This document shows, piece after piece, positions 29,958 through 35,948 of a stretch of 36,521 bases of DNA. Numbering within the stretch: position 1 is the stretch's first letter; every line of letters begins with the position of its first letter. The stretch spans positions 1-36,521 of the forward strand of contig NZ_LIQQ01000212.1 in assembly GCF_001418565.1 (NCBI RefSeq). Reading direction: 5' to 3'. The DNA is from Streptomyces graminilatus (lineage in GTDB: Bacteria > Actinomycetota > Actinomycetes > Streptomycetales > Streptomycetaceae). Under the pieces are notes generated by a model. It was not told the DNA's origin. It did no database searches and saw only the letters and a list, made by a program, of their open reading frames with translations. The position numbers were made by a program, and so were the translations under genes.

Positions 29958-30278
29958 ATGGAATTCGCCGTCTTCATGACCCTGCCCGGGCTGGTCATCC
30001 TGCTGACCGTCGCGGCCTTCGCGGATCAACTGCTGATGCGGGCGGGCCGGGCAGGCCGGCTTCCCTGGCGGAACAGCGCCCGCCAGGGCCAGATATCGTC
30101 GACCGGCTTCGAGCAGCTCCACGCGACCTTCTCCCCGGGGAAGGAAAGCGAACTCAAGGAACGGCAGTCGGCCCTCATCATGCGGGACGACGAGGAGGAC
30201 GGGGCACCGCCGAACCGGACGACGGTGGATCTGGAGGGCGGGGTCGCGGTGGTCCGGATGCGGCGGGCCGGTCTGTAG
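29958..30278 (+). CDS. DUF6191-family small membrane protein
   Basis: 106 aa. One N-terminal transmembrane helix (MTLPGLVILLTVAAFADQLL) is followed by a basic linker. A cytoplasmic tail with the conserved pattern STGFEQLHATFSPGKESELK and LIMRDDEEDGAPP then V-DLEGGVAVVR follows. I recognise this pattern from DUF6191 proteins of Streptomyces, whose function is unknown. ATG 29958 has only a weak ribosome site, but the frame and composition are convincing. It stands alone, 50 bp after the beta-helix gene. Confidence 0.8.
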   Translation: MEFAVFMTLPGLVILLTVAAFADQLLMRAGRAGRLPWRNSARQGQISSTGFEQLHATFSPGKESELKERQSALIMRDDEEDGAPPNRTTVDLEGGVAVVRMRRAGL

Positions 30279-30302
30279 AGCACGGGCCGGCATGCGGGAG
30301 CA

Positions 30303-30659
30303 CTGAGGCTGTCACCGAGCGGGGTCCGCAGCTACCGGTTCGCCGCCCACCGCTGGGAGTCCTGGCCCCGGTTGAGTCTGCACGATCTCGGGCTGGACCT
30401 GGCGACGGTGCGCAAGGTGCTGGACCGGGAGGCGTCCGTAGCGGAAGTCGCGGAAGTGCACGCCAATGCTCTGGACGTACAGATCCAGACTCTCCGCCTG
30501 TGCCGGGCAGTACTGCGAGCAGTCGCCAGGCGCGGCCCCACCACCCTGGAGACCGACCTCATGCACCGACTCACCGCAGCCAAGGACCAGGCGCAAGAGC
30601 CTTCCGAGCAGGACGTCAGCGCCCTTCACGATGCTCTCGACCGCGCGATGCGTGAATGA
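30303..30659 (+). pseudogene. 5'-truncated MerR-family regulator remnant
   Basis: The frame reads LSPSGVRSYRFAAHRWESW, then LHDLGLDLATVRKVLDREAS, then a helical stretch VHANALDVQIQTLRLCRAVL. A region continuing LHDALDRAMRE ends it. The L-LGLDLATVRKVLDR segment and the following dimerisation coiled coil (QTLRLCRAVLRAVARRG) match the second half of MerR regulators, but the DNA-binding helix-turn-helix that should precede them is missing. A TTG at 30372 could start a 95-aa fragment without any DNA-binding domain. I therefore treat it as a remnant; a small helical protein that interferes with a full-length MerR protein is the alternative. Confidence 0.6.
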
Positions 30660-31144
30660 TTCGACGAACCCGCACAACCCGTGTCCCAGATTCCGGGTCA
30701 AGGCCCGTGAGCGATTCTACGAGTTGGCGGGTGACGGTGGCCCTGCCTGGCGGGCAGATGGTCGGACAGGCACAGGGGCCAGAACGAAAAGGTTCACCAG
30801 CGGTCTGCTCCGTGACGAAGGAGCCGATCGGCCCGGGTGGGCATCACGTGATCGAACCGGTCAGATCACTTGAACGACACCGCCCCGCGGCGCGATTGCC
30901 GGTCGATTGCCGGTTTCCTCACGCCGTCTTGCCGGTCCCGATGCGCCACCGCACTCAATGAGCGGCGTTTTTGCAGGTCAGCAGCTATAGGCAGACCGGT
31001 CCGGCGGATCCAGAACGGCTCCATCCTCTTCTGTGGGGCCGCTTCCTAGGCTCTGACTCGGAAAGCGGCCGACCGAGGGGGCTTCGCGAGAAGCCCAGAG
31101 GAAATCGGCCCGACTCACACCCCGATCGCATCCACAGGAGAGCC
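30660..31144. other. 485-bp non-coding region upstream of the cysteine-module gene
   Basis: No gene can be supported here. It contains an inverted repeat GTGATC / GATCAC (30848-30853, 30864-30869) and an 11-bp tandem direct repeat CGATTGCCGGT (30893-30903, 30904-30914). It also carries the GTTTTTGCAGGTCAGC element shared with the sdpC-like 1 promoter (30967-30982). A hairpin GGGCTTC / GAAGCCC (31079-31085, 31090-31096) falls in the presumed 5' leader of the next gene. Confidence 0.6.
30967..31052 (+). promoter_or_regulatory. Conserved promoter element A, upstream of the cysteine-module gene
   Basis: GTTTTTGCAGGTCAGC (30967-30982) is followed by GGATCCAGAA (31006-31015) and, 31 bp further on, a TAGGCT -10-like hexamer (31047-31052). 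The same three blocks occur in the same order upstream of sdpC-like 1, with 15 of 16, 9 of 10 and 4 of 6 identities. No ordinary -35 is visible, so an activator or an alternative sigma factor may be used. Confidence 0.5.
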
Positions 31145-31642
31145 ATGCGTATCCGCGCCGTCCTGCCCGCCGCCCTTCTGGCCGTCTCCGGCCTCCTCGT
31201 CGGGGCGGGAACCACCTTCGCCGGCACTGCTGAAGAGTCCCCGCAGGGCGGCGGTTACCCGGCCTACCAGTGCTTCGAGACCGTGAACCTCGACGAGTAC
31301 TGCAGCGACAGCAAGGTCAGGAACGATGCCGAAGGGAGCGCGTGGATCCTGACCTGTCCGTCCGGCGTCCTGGGGAGCATCAACAGCAAGCCGTACCTCC
31401 GCTACCCCCGTCCGGAGGAGGCCCTCAGCTGCTCCGGTGAAGGGTCCCCGAACAGCAGCGATTACCCGGCCTACCAGTGCTTCAAGACCGTGGACCGCGT
31501 CGAGTACTGCAGTGACAAGAAGGTCAAGAACCATGACGCGGGGAACGCGTGGATCAAGACCTGTCCGCCCGGCGTCCAGGGGAGCATCAACGGCAGGCCG
31601 TACACCCGCGACCCTCGCCCGGGGAACGCCTCCAGCTGCTGA
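31145..31642 (+). CDS. Secreted protein with two identical-spacing four-cysteine modules
   Basis: 165 aa; ATG 31145 follows AGGAG. A Sec signal peptide (MRIRAVLPAALLAVSGLLVG, cleavage near TTFA) is followed by two tandem copies of a roughly 58-residue module. Each starts YPAYQCF and contains EYCSD, TCPxGV and GSIN, with cysteines at 43, 53, 71, 96 and at 112, 122, 140, 165. Both copies have exactly the spacing C-X9-C-X17-C-X24-C, and the DNA of the two copies is also very similar, so the duplication is recent. Eight cysteines in an exported protein suggest four disulfides. I recognise no family; an extracellular toxin, inhibitor or binding protein are all possible. Its upstream element is shared with the SDP-like toxin gene 1.5 kb downstream. 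Confidence 0.8.
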   Translation: MRIRAVLPAALLAVSGLLVGAGTTFAGTAEESPQGGGYPAYQCFETVNLDEYCSDSKVRNDAEGSAWILTCPSGVLGSINSKPYLRYPRPEEALSCSGEGSPNSSDYPAYQCFKTVDRVEYCSDKKVKNHDAGNAWIKTCPPGVQGSINGRPYTRDPRPGNASSC

Positions 31643-31656
31643 CGCACAAGACCACG

Positions 31657-31684
31657 AAGGGGCCGCATCCCGGTGCGGCCCCTT
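31657..31684 (+). terminator. Terminator after the cysteine-module gene
   Basis: Perfect 11-bp stem AAGGGGCCGCA (31657-31667) / TGCGGCCCCTT (31674-31684) with a 6-nt loop, 14 bp after the stop codon. A strong rho-independent type, so the SDP-like genes need their own promoter. Confidence 0.85.
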
Positions 31685-32532
31685 TCGCCATGCCCAGCCA
31701 ACGACCGCCACCCGCGGCCGGACACCAGGGCCACGTCGTTCAGGTGTGGTGTCCGAAGATGTCAGTGAGGACCGACGGCAGTGTGATCTGAAATCAGTCG
31801 CCGTGACCCTCTCCACCGGCTCCGGCTCGAAATCGGTCTCTTCGCTCGCCGTCACCCTCGCCTCCCCATCAACCGGTCGCACGGCGCGGTGGCAGCCGCT
31901 CCCCGTTTTCACGGCTGCGCCGACGTCCCGTATGCCGGATACAGAGACTCGTTGGTCTTGCCGTCGACCTCGCGCCGGGCGGTGACCAGGCCGGTCCCCG
32001 TCATTCCTGAAGCCCCATCAGCCTGGACGCTCCGCCTGGACGACGCTGTCCTGGGCCCAGGTCCGTGTGGTGGACCTCATCGCCCGTGGGCGCATGACCT
32101 GTTGGCGTTTTCGGCACAAGACCTCCCGCTGAAGGGAAACGCGTACCAGGAAAGCGGATGCGGGGCATCCGGGATGGCCGGCGGAGCGACGGCTCGGTGG
32201 CCGGGGCTCGACTCCACGAAAAGGCGTACAGCGAAATTGGGGCGACAGCGGACGGCAACCAGCGGAAAACGTTTGCCGACGGAACCCAAGTGCCGCTCCG
32301 TCTGTGCTGACGCGCGCAGCCATACTCCGCGTTCATCGAATTGCCCGGTCCGCTGACGGCGCGGAATCAGACACAGCAAGCGCGCGTACGTGCCGAAGAA
32401 CCGAAACGCGGACTCTCCGGCGGAGGCCGGGGCCGGTTGAATGCGGGCCGGTCGACTGCCTCGGTAAGCCGTGCATTTCCGGTTACCGGCAAGGAACTGC
32501 CGGTGCCGCTGCCTGTGTGCGGGCCGCCGGGC
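31685..32532. other. About 850 bp without a supportable gene
   Basis: Longer frames here have poor codon statistics and no start signals. The only protein-like trace is on the minus strand near 31910-32010. It reads MTGTGLVTARREVDGKTNES, then LYPAYGTSAQP and a stop. It looks like the end of an unidentified decayed gene, with a further trace (TTRTWAQDSVVQAERPG) in a shifted frame just upstream. The rest shows no repeats or clear hairpins. Confidence 0.45.
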
Positions 32533-32534
32533 GT

Positions 32535-32608
32535 GTTTGTGCAGGTCAGCTGGGTGGTGGGTGGGTCCAGAATCGGTCCAGCCTTCTGTTGTCCCGTTTT
32601 TCTAGAGT
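32535..32608 (+). promoter_or_regulatory. Conserved promoter element B, upstream of sdpC-like 1
   Basis: GTTTGTGCAGGTCAGC (32535-32550), GGGTCCAGAA (32563-32572) and TAGAGT (32603-32608) match element A upstream of the cysteine-module gene in sequence and order. The CCAGAA-to-TAG spacing is 30 bp here against 31 bp there. The start codon of sdpC-like 1 is 79 nt further downstream. Confidence 0.5.
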
Positions 32609-32686
32609 CGAGGAGCGGAGACGCCGCAGCCGATGGATGCGGGCTCCGTGTCATGTGGAAGCCGATGCAAGAAGAGACGAGGAATC

Positions 32687-33238
32687 ATGCGCGAGAGCCA
32701 GGGACGTCTGGTCGTGGGGGCGCGGGCGGTGGCGCTCACGGTGGCTGTGGGCGTGGCGGCGTCGACGGGTATTGCGAGTATGTCGTCGGCGTCGGCGCAG
32801 TCGGCGCCGTCGGTGCGCGCGAGTCAGCAGTGCCCGGGATACACGGCGGCGGAGATCATCCTGGGGTTCATGGGTGAGGGGGTCGTGGCCAAGCAGTCTC
32901 CGGACCTGGCGCTGGTGCACGTGCCTGTCGGGGCGACCCCCAGGGACGTGGAGGTCTTTCTGGCGCTGGCCACGCTGAAGGAGCCGGGGTTCGCCGAGAA
33001 GTTCCGCGCGGATGTCACCTCGGGTGACCCGTTCCGGGTCCGTAACGGGCTGAAGCGGCTGGACACCATGTCTGTGGCCATCCACAAGGACGTCACCGAG
33101 AAGCCCGTGGACACGGGCACCGGCCTTCGTTCGAATTACATTTTGACCATCATCGATGCCTCCTTCGAGGAAGGCAAGAGCGGTCTGACGACCGAAAAGG
33201 CCGTAGTGATCGTGACCAAGCTGCTGGCCGGCAAGTAG
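32687..33238 (+). CDS. SdpC-like toxin precursor, copy 1 (lacks the hydrophobic core)
   Basis: 183 aa; ATG 32687 follows GAGGAA. A basic leader and hydrophobic signal (RLVVGARAVALTVAVGVAAS) are followed by Cys49 and the domain GYTAAEIILGFMGEGVVAKQ ... EVFLALATLKEP ... SGDPFRVRNGLKRLDTM. This resembles the body of Bacillus subtilis SdpC (FSGEDYFRGLLFGQGEVG ... SKDPKKLIENMTKADQL). Its C-terminal tail EGKSGLTTEKAVVIVTKLLA is nearly identical to that of copy 2. Between them, where copy 2 has a long hydrophobic segment, copy 1 has only about 24 residues, about 33 fewer. It may therefore not yield an active membrane toxin and could instead be an immunity, decoy or chaperone form, or a decayed copy. 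It lies 57 bp before the sdpA-like gene, separated by a hairpin. Confidence 0.75.
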   Translation: MRESQGRLVVGARAVALTVAVGVAASTGIASMSSASAQSAPSVRASQQCPGYTAAEIILGFMGEGVVAKQSPDLALVHVPVGATPRDVEVFLALATLKEPGFAEKFRADVTSGDPFRVRNGLKRLDTMSVAIHKDVTEKPVDTGTGLRSNYILTIIDASFEEGKSGLTTEKAVVIVTKLLAGK

Positions 33239-33249
33239 GTCTTCGAAAG

Positions 33250-33279
33250 GGCGGCTCCGCTGCGTGCGGCGGAGCCGCC
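33250..33279 (+). terminator. Hairpin between sdpC-like 1 and sdpA-like
   Basis: Perfect 11-bp stem GGCGGCTCCGC (33250-33260) / GCGGAGCCGCC (33269-33279) with an 8-nt loop, only 16 bp before the sdpA-like start. It is nearly the same as the hairpin after copy 2. It may act as a partial terminator that keeps precursor mRNA in excess over the processing genes. Confidence 0.8.
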
Positions 33280-33295
33280 TTGGGGGTGTAGAGAC

Positions 33296-33838
33296 ATGTC
33301 TCGCATAGCTTTCTTCGGCGGAGCCGTTCTGTGGGGAACGGTCGGTGTGACGTCGCTGCTGGTGGCCCTGCCGAGTTCGGCAGTCAGTTCGCCGGGAGTC
33401 GTCGAATCGCGTCAATACGTCAGCAAGGTGTGGCCCCAGGGCTGGTCGTTCTTCACAAAGAGCCCCCGGAGCCCATCGAACGGTGCTTACAGGATTTCTT
33501 CCGACGGGCCACCACGGAGCTTGCTCATCGGACCCAACGCCAGTCCGTCCAACGCGTTCGGGGCGAGCCGAAGAGCACGGGCCCAGGGCCCCGAGCTGGC
33601 AACCCTGATGTATGCCACACCGGGGCGGGCCTGGAAGAAATGTGAGGGGTACACGGTCTCCGACTGTGGCGTCGGCGATTTCGGCAAGGCTCCGAAGATC
33701 CGCAACGATTCTCCGATCCCGACGCTGTGCGGGAAGACCGTGCTCACCATTGAGGAACCGATTCCATGGGCCTGGCGGAAGCTGACAGAAGGCCAGTACC
33801 GGGTCACGAAGGCGGCGGAGGTGAACATCCAGTGCTGA
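33296..33838 (+). CDS. SdpA-like protein, SDP-type antimicrobial peptide system
   Basis: 180 aa. An N-terminal hydrophobic segment (IAFFGGAVLWGTVGVTSLLV) acts as a signal anchor. It is followed by the hallmark VWPQGWSFFTKSPRSP, which I associate with the SdpA family (PQGW-FFTK-PR). Further on come LYRISSDG-like strands and four cysteines (KKCEGYTVSDCG, TLCGKT and the terminal QC). In Bacillus subtilis SdpA works with membrane protein SdpB to convert pro-SdpC into the mature SDP toxin. ATG 33296 is preceded by a G-rich stretch (GGGGGTG). The gene overlaps the sdpB-like gene by 7 bp, which indicates translational coupling. The similarity outside the motif is weak, but the neighbours make the call firm. 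Confidence 0.78.
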   Translation: MSRIAFFGGAVLWGTVGVTSLLVALPSSAVSSPGVVESRQYVSKVWPQGWSFFTKSPRSPSNGAYRISSDGPPRSLLIGPNASPSNAFGASRRARAQGPELATLMYATPGRAWKKCEGYTVSDCGVGDFGKAPKIRNDSPIPTLCGKTVLTIEEPIPWAWRKLTEGQYRVTKAAEVNIQC

Positions 33839-34806
33839 GACTCAGGATCCCGGCGGTGCCGGAAGCCGCCGAACGGTTCGACCCGCGCACCAATGTGTAC
33901 GGTCTGATGCGCACGCTGATGGCCGTGGGCATGTTCGCCACACTGTTCCTCACCCCGGCCGCGGCCCTGTTCCATCCCGTCATCGGCATGAAGGACGCCC
34001 CGTACTGCGACGGGCTGTCCGCGATCTCGGGATTCTGCGTCGGCGGGGACGCGCTGAGTCCGGACGTGCGCCGCTATCTGCTGGCAGCCGTTCTGATCCC
34101 CGTGATGATCGGCTGGCGGCCGAGGTTCTGGGTGATACCGCACTGGTGGGTCGCGTTCAGCATCGCCTCCTCGCTCAGTCTGCCCGAGGGCGGAGACATG
34201 GTGGGTCTGATTCTCACGCTGGCCATTGTTCCCTTCGGGCTGGTGGACGACAGAAGGTGGCACTGGAGCACCGAGGGCGGCTCGAAGCAGCTCGGTGGTT
34301 CCGCGGCCGCCTTCTGCTACGTCACTCACTGGGCCATCCGGATCCAGGTGGCCGGCATCTATTTCCAGTCCTCTGTGGCGAAGTTCGGCGTGGCGGAGTG
34401 GGCCGACGGTACCGCGCTCGCCTACTGGCTCAACGATCCGTCCTTCGGTCTCCTGCCGTTCTGGCAGCCCGTGATGCAGCCCCTGTTGGAGAACCCGTAC
34501 ACGGTCGCCGCCCTCACCTGGGGAGTTCTCGTCATGGAACTCTCCCTGGCGTTCTCGCTCTTCTGGAAGGCCGAGGTGCGCCGCAGGACGCTCTGGCTGG
34601 GGATCGCTCTCCACGCGGGGATAGCGCTCTTCATGGGCCTCTTCAGCTTCGCGTTCATCATGTTCGGCGCCCTGGTCATCGCCTACCGGGTTCCGACCAC
34701 GAACATCGCCCTTCCCCGGTTCGCGGCGCTACGAGCGCGGCGCGCGGCCCGTGACGACGAGGCGGCCGACACATCGCTGCGGGAAACAACTCTCGTTCCC
34801 GGGTGA
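33832..34806 (+). CDS. SdpB-like integral membrane protein (HTTM domain)
   Basis: 324 aa. GTG 33832 is chosen for its good GGAGGTG site and its 7-bp overlap with sdpA-like; an in-frame ATG at 33766 would lie deep inside sdpA. Six or seven transmembrane helices are predicted. They start at NVYGLMRTLMAVGMFATLFL and end with HAGIALFMGLFSFAFIMFGA. The middle has the HTTM (vitamin K-dependent carboxylase-like) signature region YVTHWAIRIQVAGIYFQSSV followed by AKFG and EWADGTALAYWL. SdpB proteins of this type are needed for maturation of SDP toxin. A polar C-terminal tail of about 45 residues follows. It forms the membrane half of the processing pair with sdpA-like, and copy 2 of the toxin gene lies 132 bp downstream. 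Confidence 0.82.
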   Translation: MLRLRIPAVPEAAERFDPRTNVYGLMRTLMAVGMFATLFLTPAAALFHPVIGMKDAPYCDGLSAISGFCVGGDALSPDVRRYLLAAVLIPVMIGWRPRFWVIPHWWVAFSIASSLSLPEGGDMVGLILTLAIVPFGLVDDRRWHWSTEGGSKQLGGSAAAFCYVTHWAIRIQVAGIYFQSSVAKFGVAEWADGTALAYWLNDPSFGLLPFWQPVMQPLLENPYTVAALTWGVLVMELSLAFSLFWKAEVRRRTLWLGIALHAGIALFMGLFSFAFIMFGALVIAYRVPTTNIALPRFAALRARRAARDDEAADTSLRETTLVPG

Positions 34807-34835
34807 GGGACGCTTCGGCGGCCCGAACATCCCTT

Positions 34836-34891
34836 GGGGCATCGCCCCCTTACGTGCATCGCCCCCGGTCGGTCGTCTCTGGGCGGGGGCG
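34836..34891 (+). promoter_or_regulatory. Attenuator-like leader between sdpB-like and sdpC-like 2
   Basis: GCATCGCCCCC occurs twice (34839-34849, 34856-34866). The first copy can pair with the upstream GGGGC (34836-34840 with GCCCC 34844-34848). The second can pair with the downstream CGGGGGCG (34860-34867 with 34884-34891), and the first could also reach it. Such exclusive pairings just before the toxin gene could form an attenuator or an internal processing site. Confidence 0.4.
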
Positions 34892-34938
34892 CTCCATGCC
34901 GTGTGGAAACCGAATTCGACAAGAAATGGGAACTCATC

Positions 34939-35586
34939 ATGCGTAAGAGCCGAGGTCGTCTGGTTGTGGGGGCGCGCGCGGTGGCGGTCGCGGTGGCTGT
35001 GGGCGTGGTTGCGTCGACGGGTACGGCGGGTGTGTCGGGGGCGTCGGTGCAGTCGAAGAACGTGGATGAGCAGTGTGCGGGGTACACGGCGGCGGAGATC
35101 ATCCTGGGGTTCATGGGCAAAGGGGTGGTGGCCGAGCAGTATCCGGATCTGGCGCTGGTGGCCGGGAAGGTCGTCGGTGCGACCCCCAGGGAGGTGGAGG
35201 TCTTTCTGGCGCTGGCCACGCTGAAGGAGTCGGGGTTCGCCGAAACGTTCCGCGCGGATGTCACCTCGGGTGACCCGTACCGGGTCCGTGACGGGCTGGA
35301 GCGGCTGGACACCATGGCCGCGACTCTCCGCAACGAAGTCACTGAAACGGGCACCGGCTCCGGTGCGGTGATCGTGGCAGGCAAGAACACCAACGCCGGC
35401 GTGGGCGCCGGCACGATCAGTTTCGTGACGACCAACAAGGTCGCGGTCGTGAACGTGGCCGTTGTGGCGAATCTGGCCATTGCTGTGACGAAGCTGCTGT
35501 TCGCGGAGGGCTCCGCAGAAGGCAAGAGCGGTCTGACGACCGAGAAGGCCGTCGCGATCGTGACCAAGCTGCTGGCCGGCAAGTAG
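34939..35586 (+). CDS. SdpC-like toxin precursor, copy 2 (with hydrophobic core)
   Basis: 215 aa; ATG 34939 follows GGGAA. It has the same leader (RLVVGARAVAVAVAVGVVAS), Cys46 and body as copy 1 (GYTAAEIILGFMGKGVVAEQ, FLALATLKESGFAE, TSGDPYRVRDGLERLDTM). Copy 2 continues with a glycine-rich linker and a hydrophobic stretch, residues about 158-188 (SFVTTNKVAVVNVAVVANLA, then IAVTKLLF). The shared tail EGKSGLTTEKAVAIVTKLLA follows. In SdpC of Bacillus subtilis the mature 42-residue toxin is the hydrophobic segment at the same place, which kills by collapsing the membrane potential. The two cysteines that form a disulfide in SDP are absent here. A near-copy of the copy 1 terminator follows. Confidence 0.8.
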   Translation: MRKSRGRLVVGARAVAVAVAVGVVASTGTAGVSGASVQSKNVDEQCAGYTAAEIILGFMGKGVVAEQYPDLALVAGKVVGATPREVEVFLALATLKESGFAETFRADVTSGDPYRVRDGLERLDTMAATLRNEVTETGTGSGAVIVAGKNTNAGVGAGTISFVTTNKVAVVNVAVVANLAIAVTKLLFAEGSAEGKSGLTTEKAVAIVTKLLAGK

Positions 35587-35597
35587 ATCCTCGAAGA

Positions 35598-35627
35598 GGC
35601 GGCTCCGTCGCGTGCGGCGGAGCCGCC
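35598..35627 (+). terminator. Terminator after sdpC-like 2
   Basis: Perfect 10-bp stem GGCGGCTCCG (35598-35607) / CGGAGCCGCC (35618-35627), 11 bp after the stop codon. Its sequence nearly repeats the hairpin after copy 1, showing that the duplicated unit included the terminator. Confidence 0.8.
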
Positions 35628-35948
35628 CTGCCGCCCTCGTTCCGGGCAGAGGGAGGCTTCATCCGCCCAGCTGTCCGGATGGTGCGGAGGTCGTCTCGTG
35701 CGCTGCCCCGCCGGGCGGCTTCGGGCGGGGAAAGCTCTACATTCCCTGCGCAAGGTGCCTGCATATAAAGGAAATTGAAGTGACGTCAGCTCAATTCTGC
35801 CGGAGACTTTTCGGCCAGTGGTTGGCGGAGAAGGATCTCTCCACGCGGCGGCCGCGCCCGTACTGTCATCTTCCTGTGGCGGGAGGTTCCGCCTGGTGAG
35901 GCCGCCGCCGATGCCGGGCGGCGGGGACGCGGGGAGAAGCAGGGGCGC
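35628..35948. other. 321-bp gap before the XRE-SARP regulator
   Basis: No gene can be supported. A relatively AT-rich patch at 35760-35790 (ATATAAAGGAAATTGAAGTG) may mark the promoter of the downstream regulator. No clear operator was found. Confidence 0.4.

Noticed and set aside
24744..30278. A single plus-strand open frame of 1844 codons
   Set aside because: It runs antisense or out of frame through the acetylesterase, lyase and beta-helix genes, with Arg/Pro-rich shadow composition. Only its last 106 codons (DUF6191 protein) are real.
30466..30961. Plus-strand frames between the MerR remnant and the cysteine-module gene
   Set aside because: No start signals, no domains and low-complexity composition; the region instead carries repeats and promoter-like elements.
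31889..32356. Plus-strand frame of 155 codons before the SDP-like locus
   Set aside because: No ribosome site, random-looking composition and no domain. Minus-strand traces in the same place look more like a decayed gene.
33766..33831. Upstream ATG for the sdpB-like gene
   Set aside because: It would overlap sdpA-like by over 70 bp. GTG 33832 has the better GGAGGTG site and a typical 7-bp coupling overlap.
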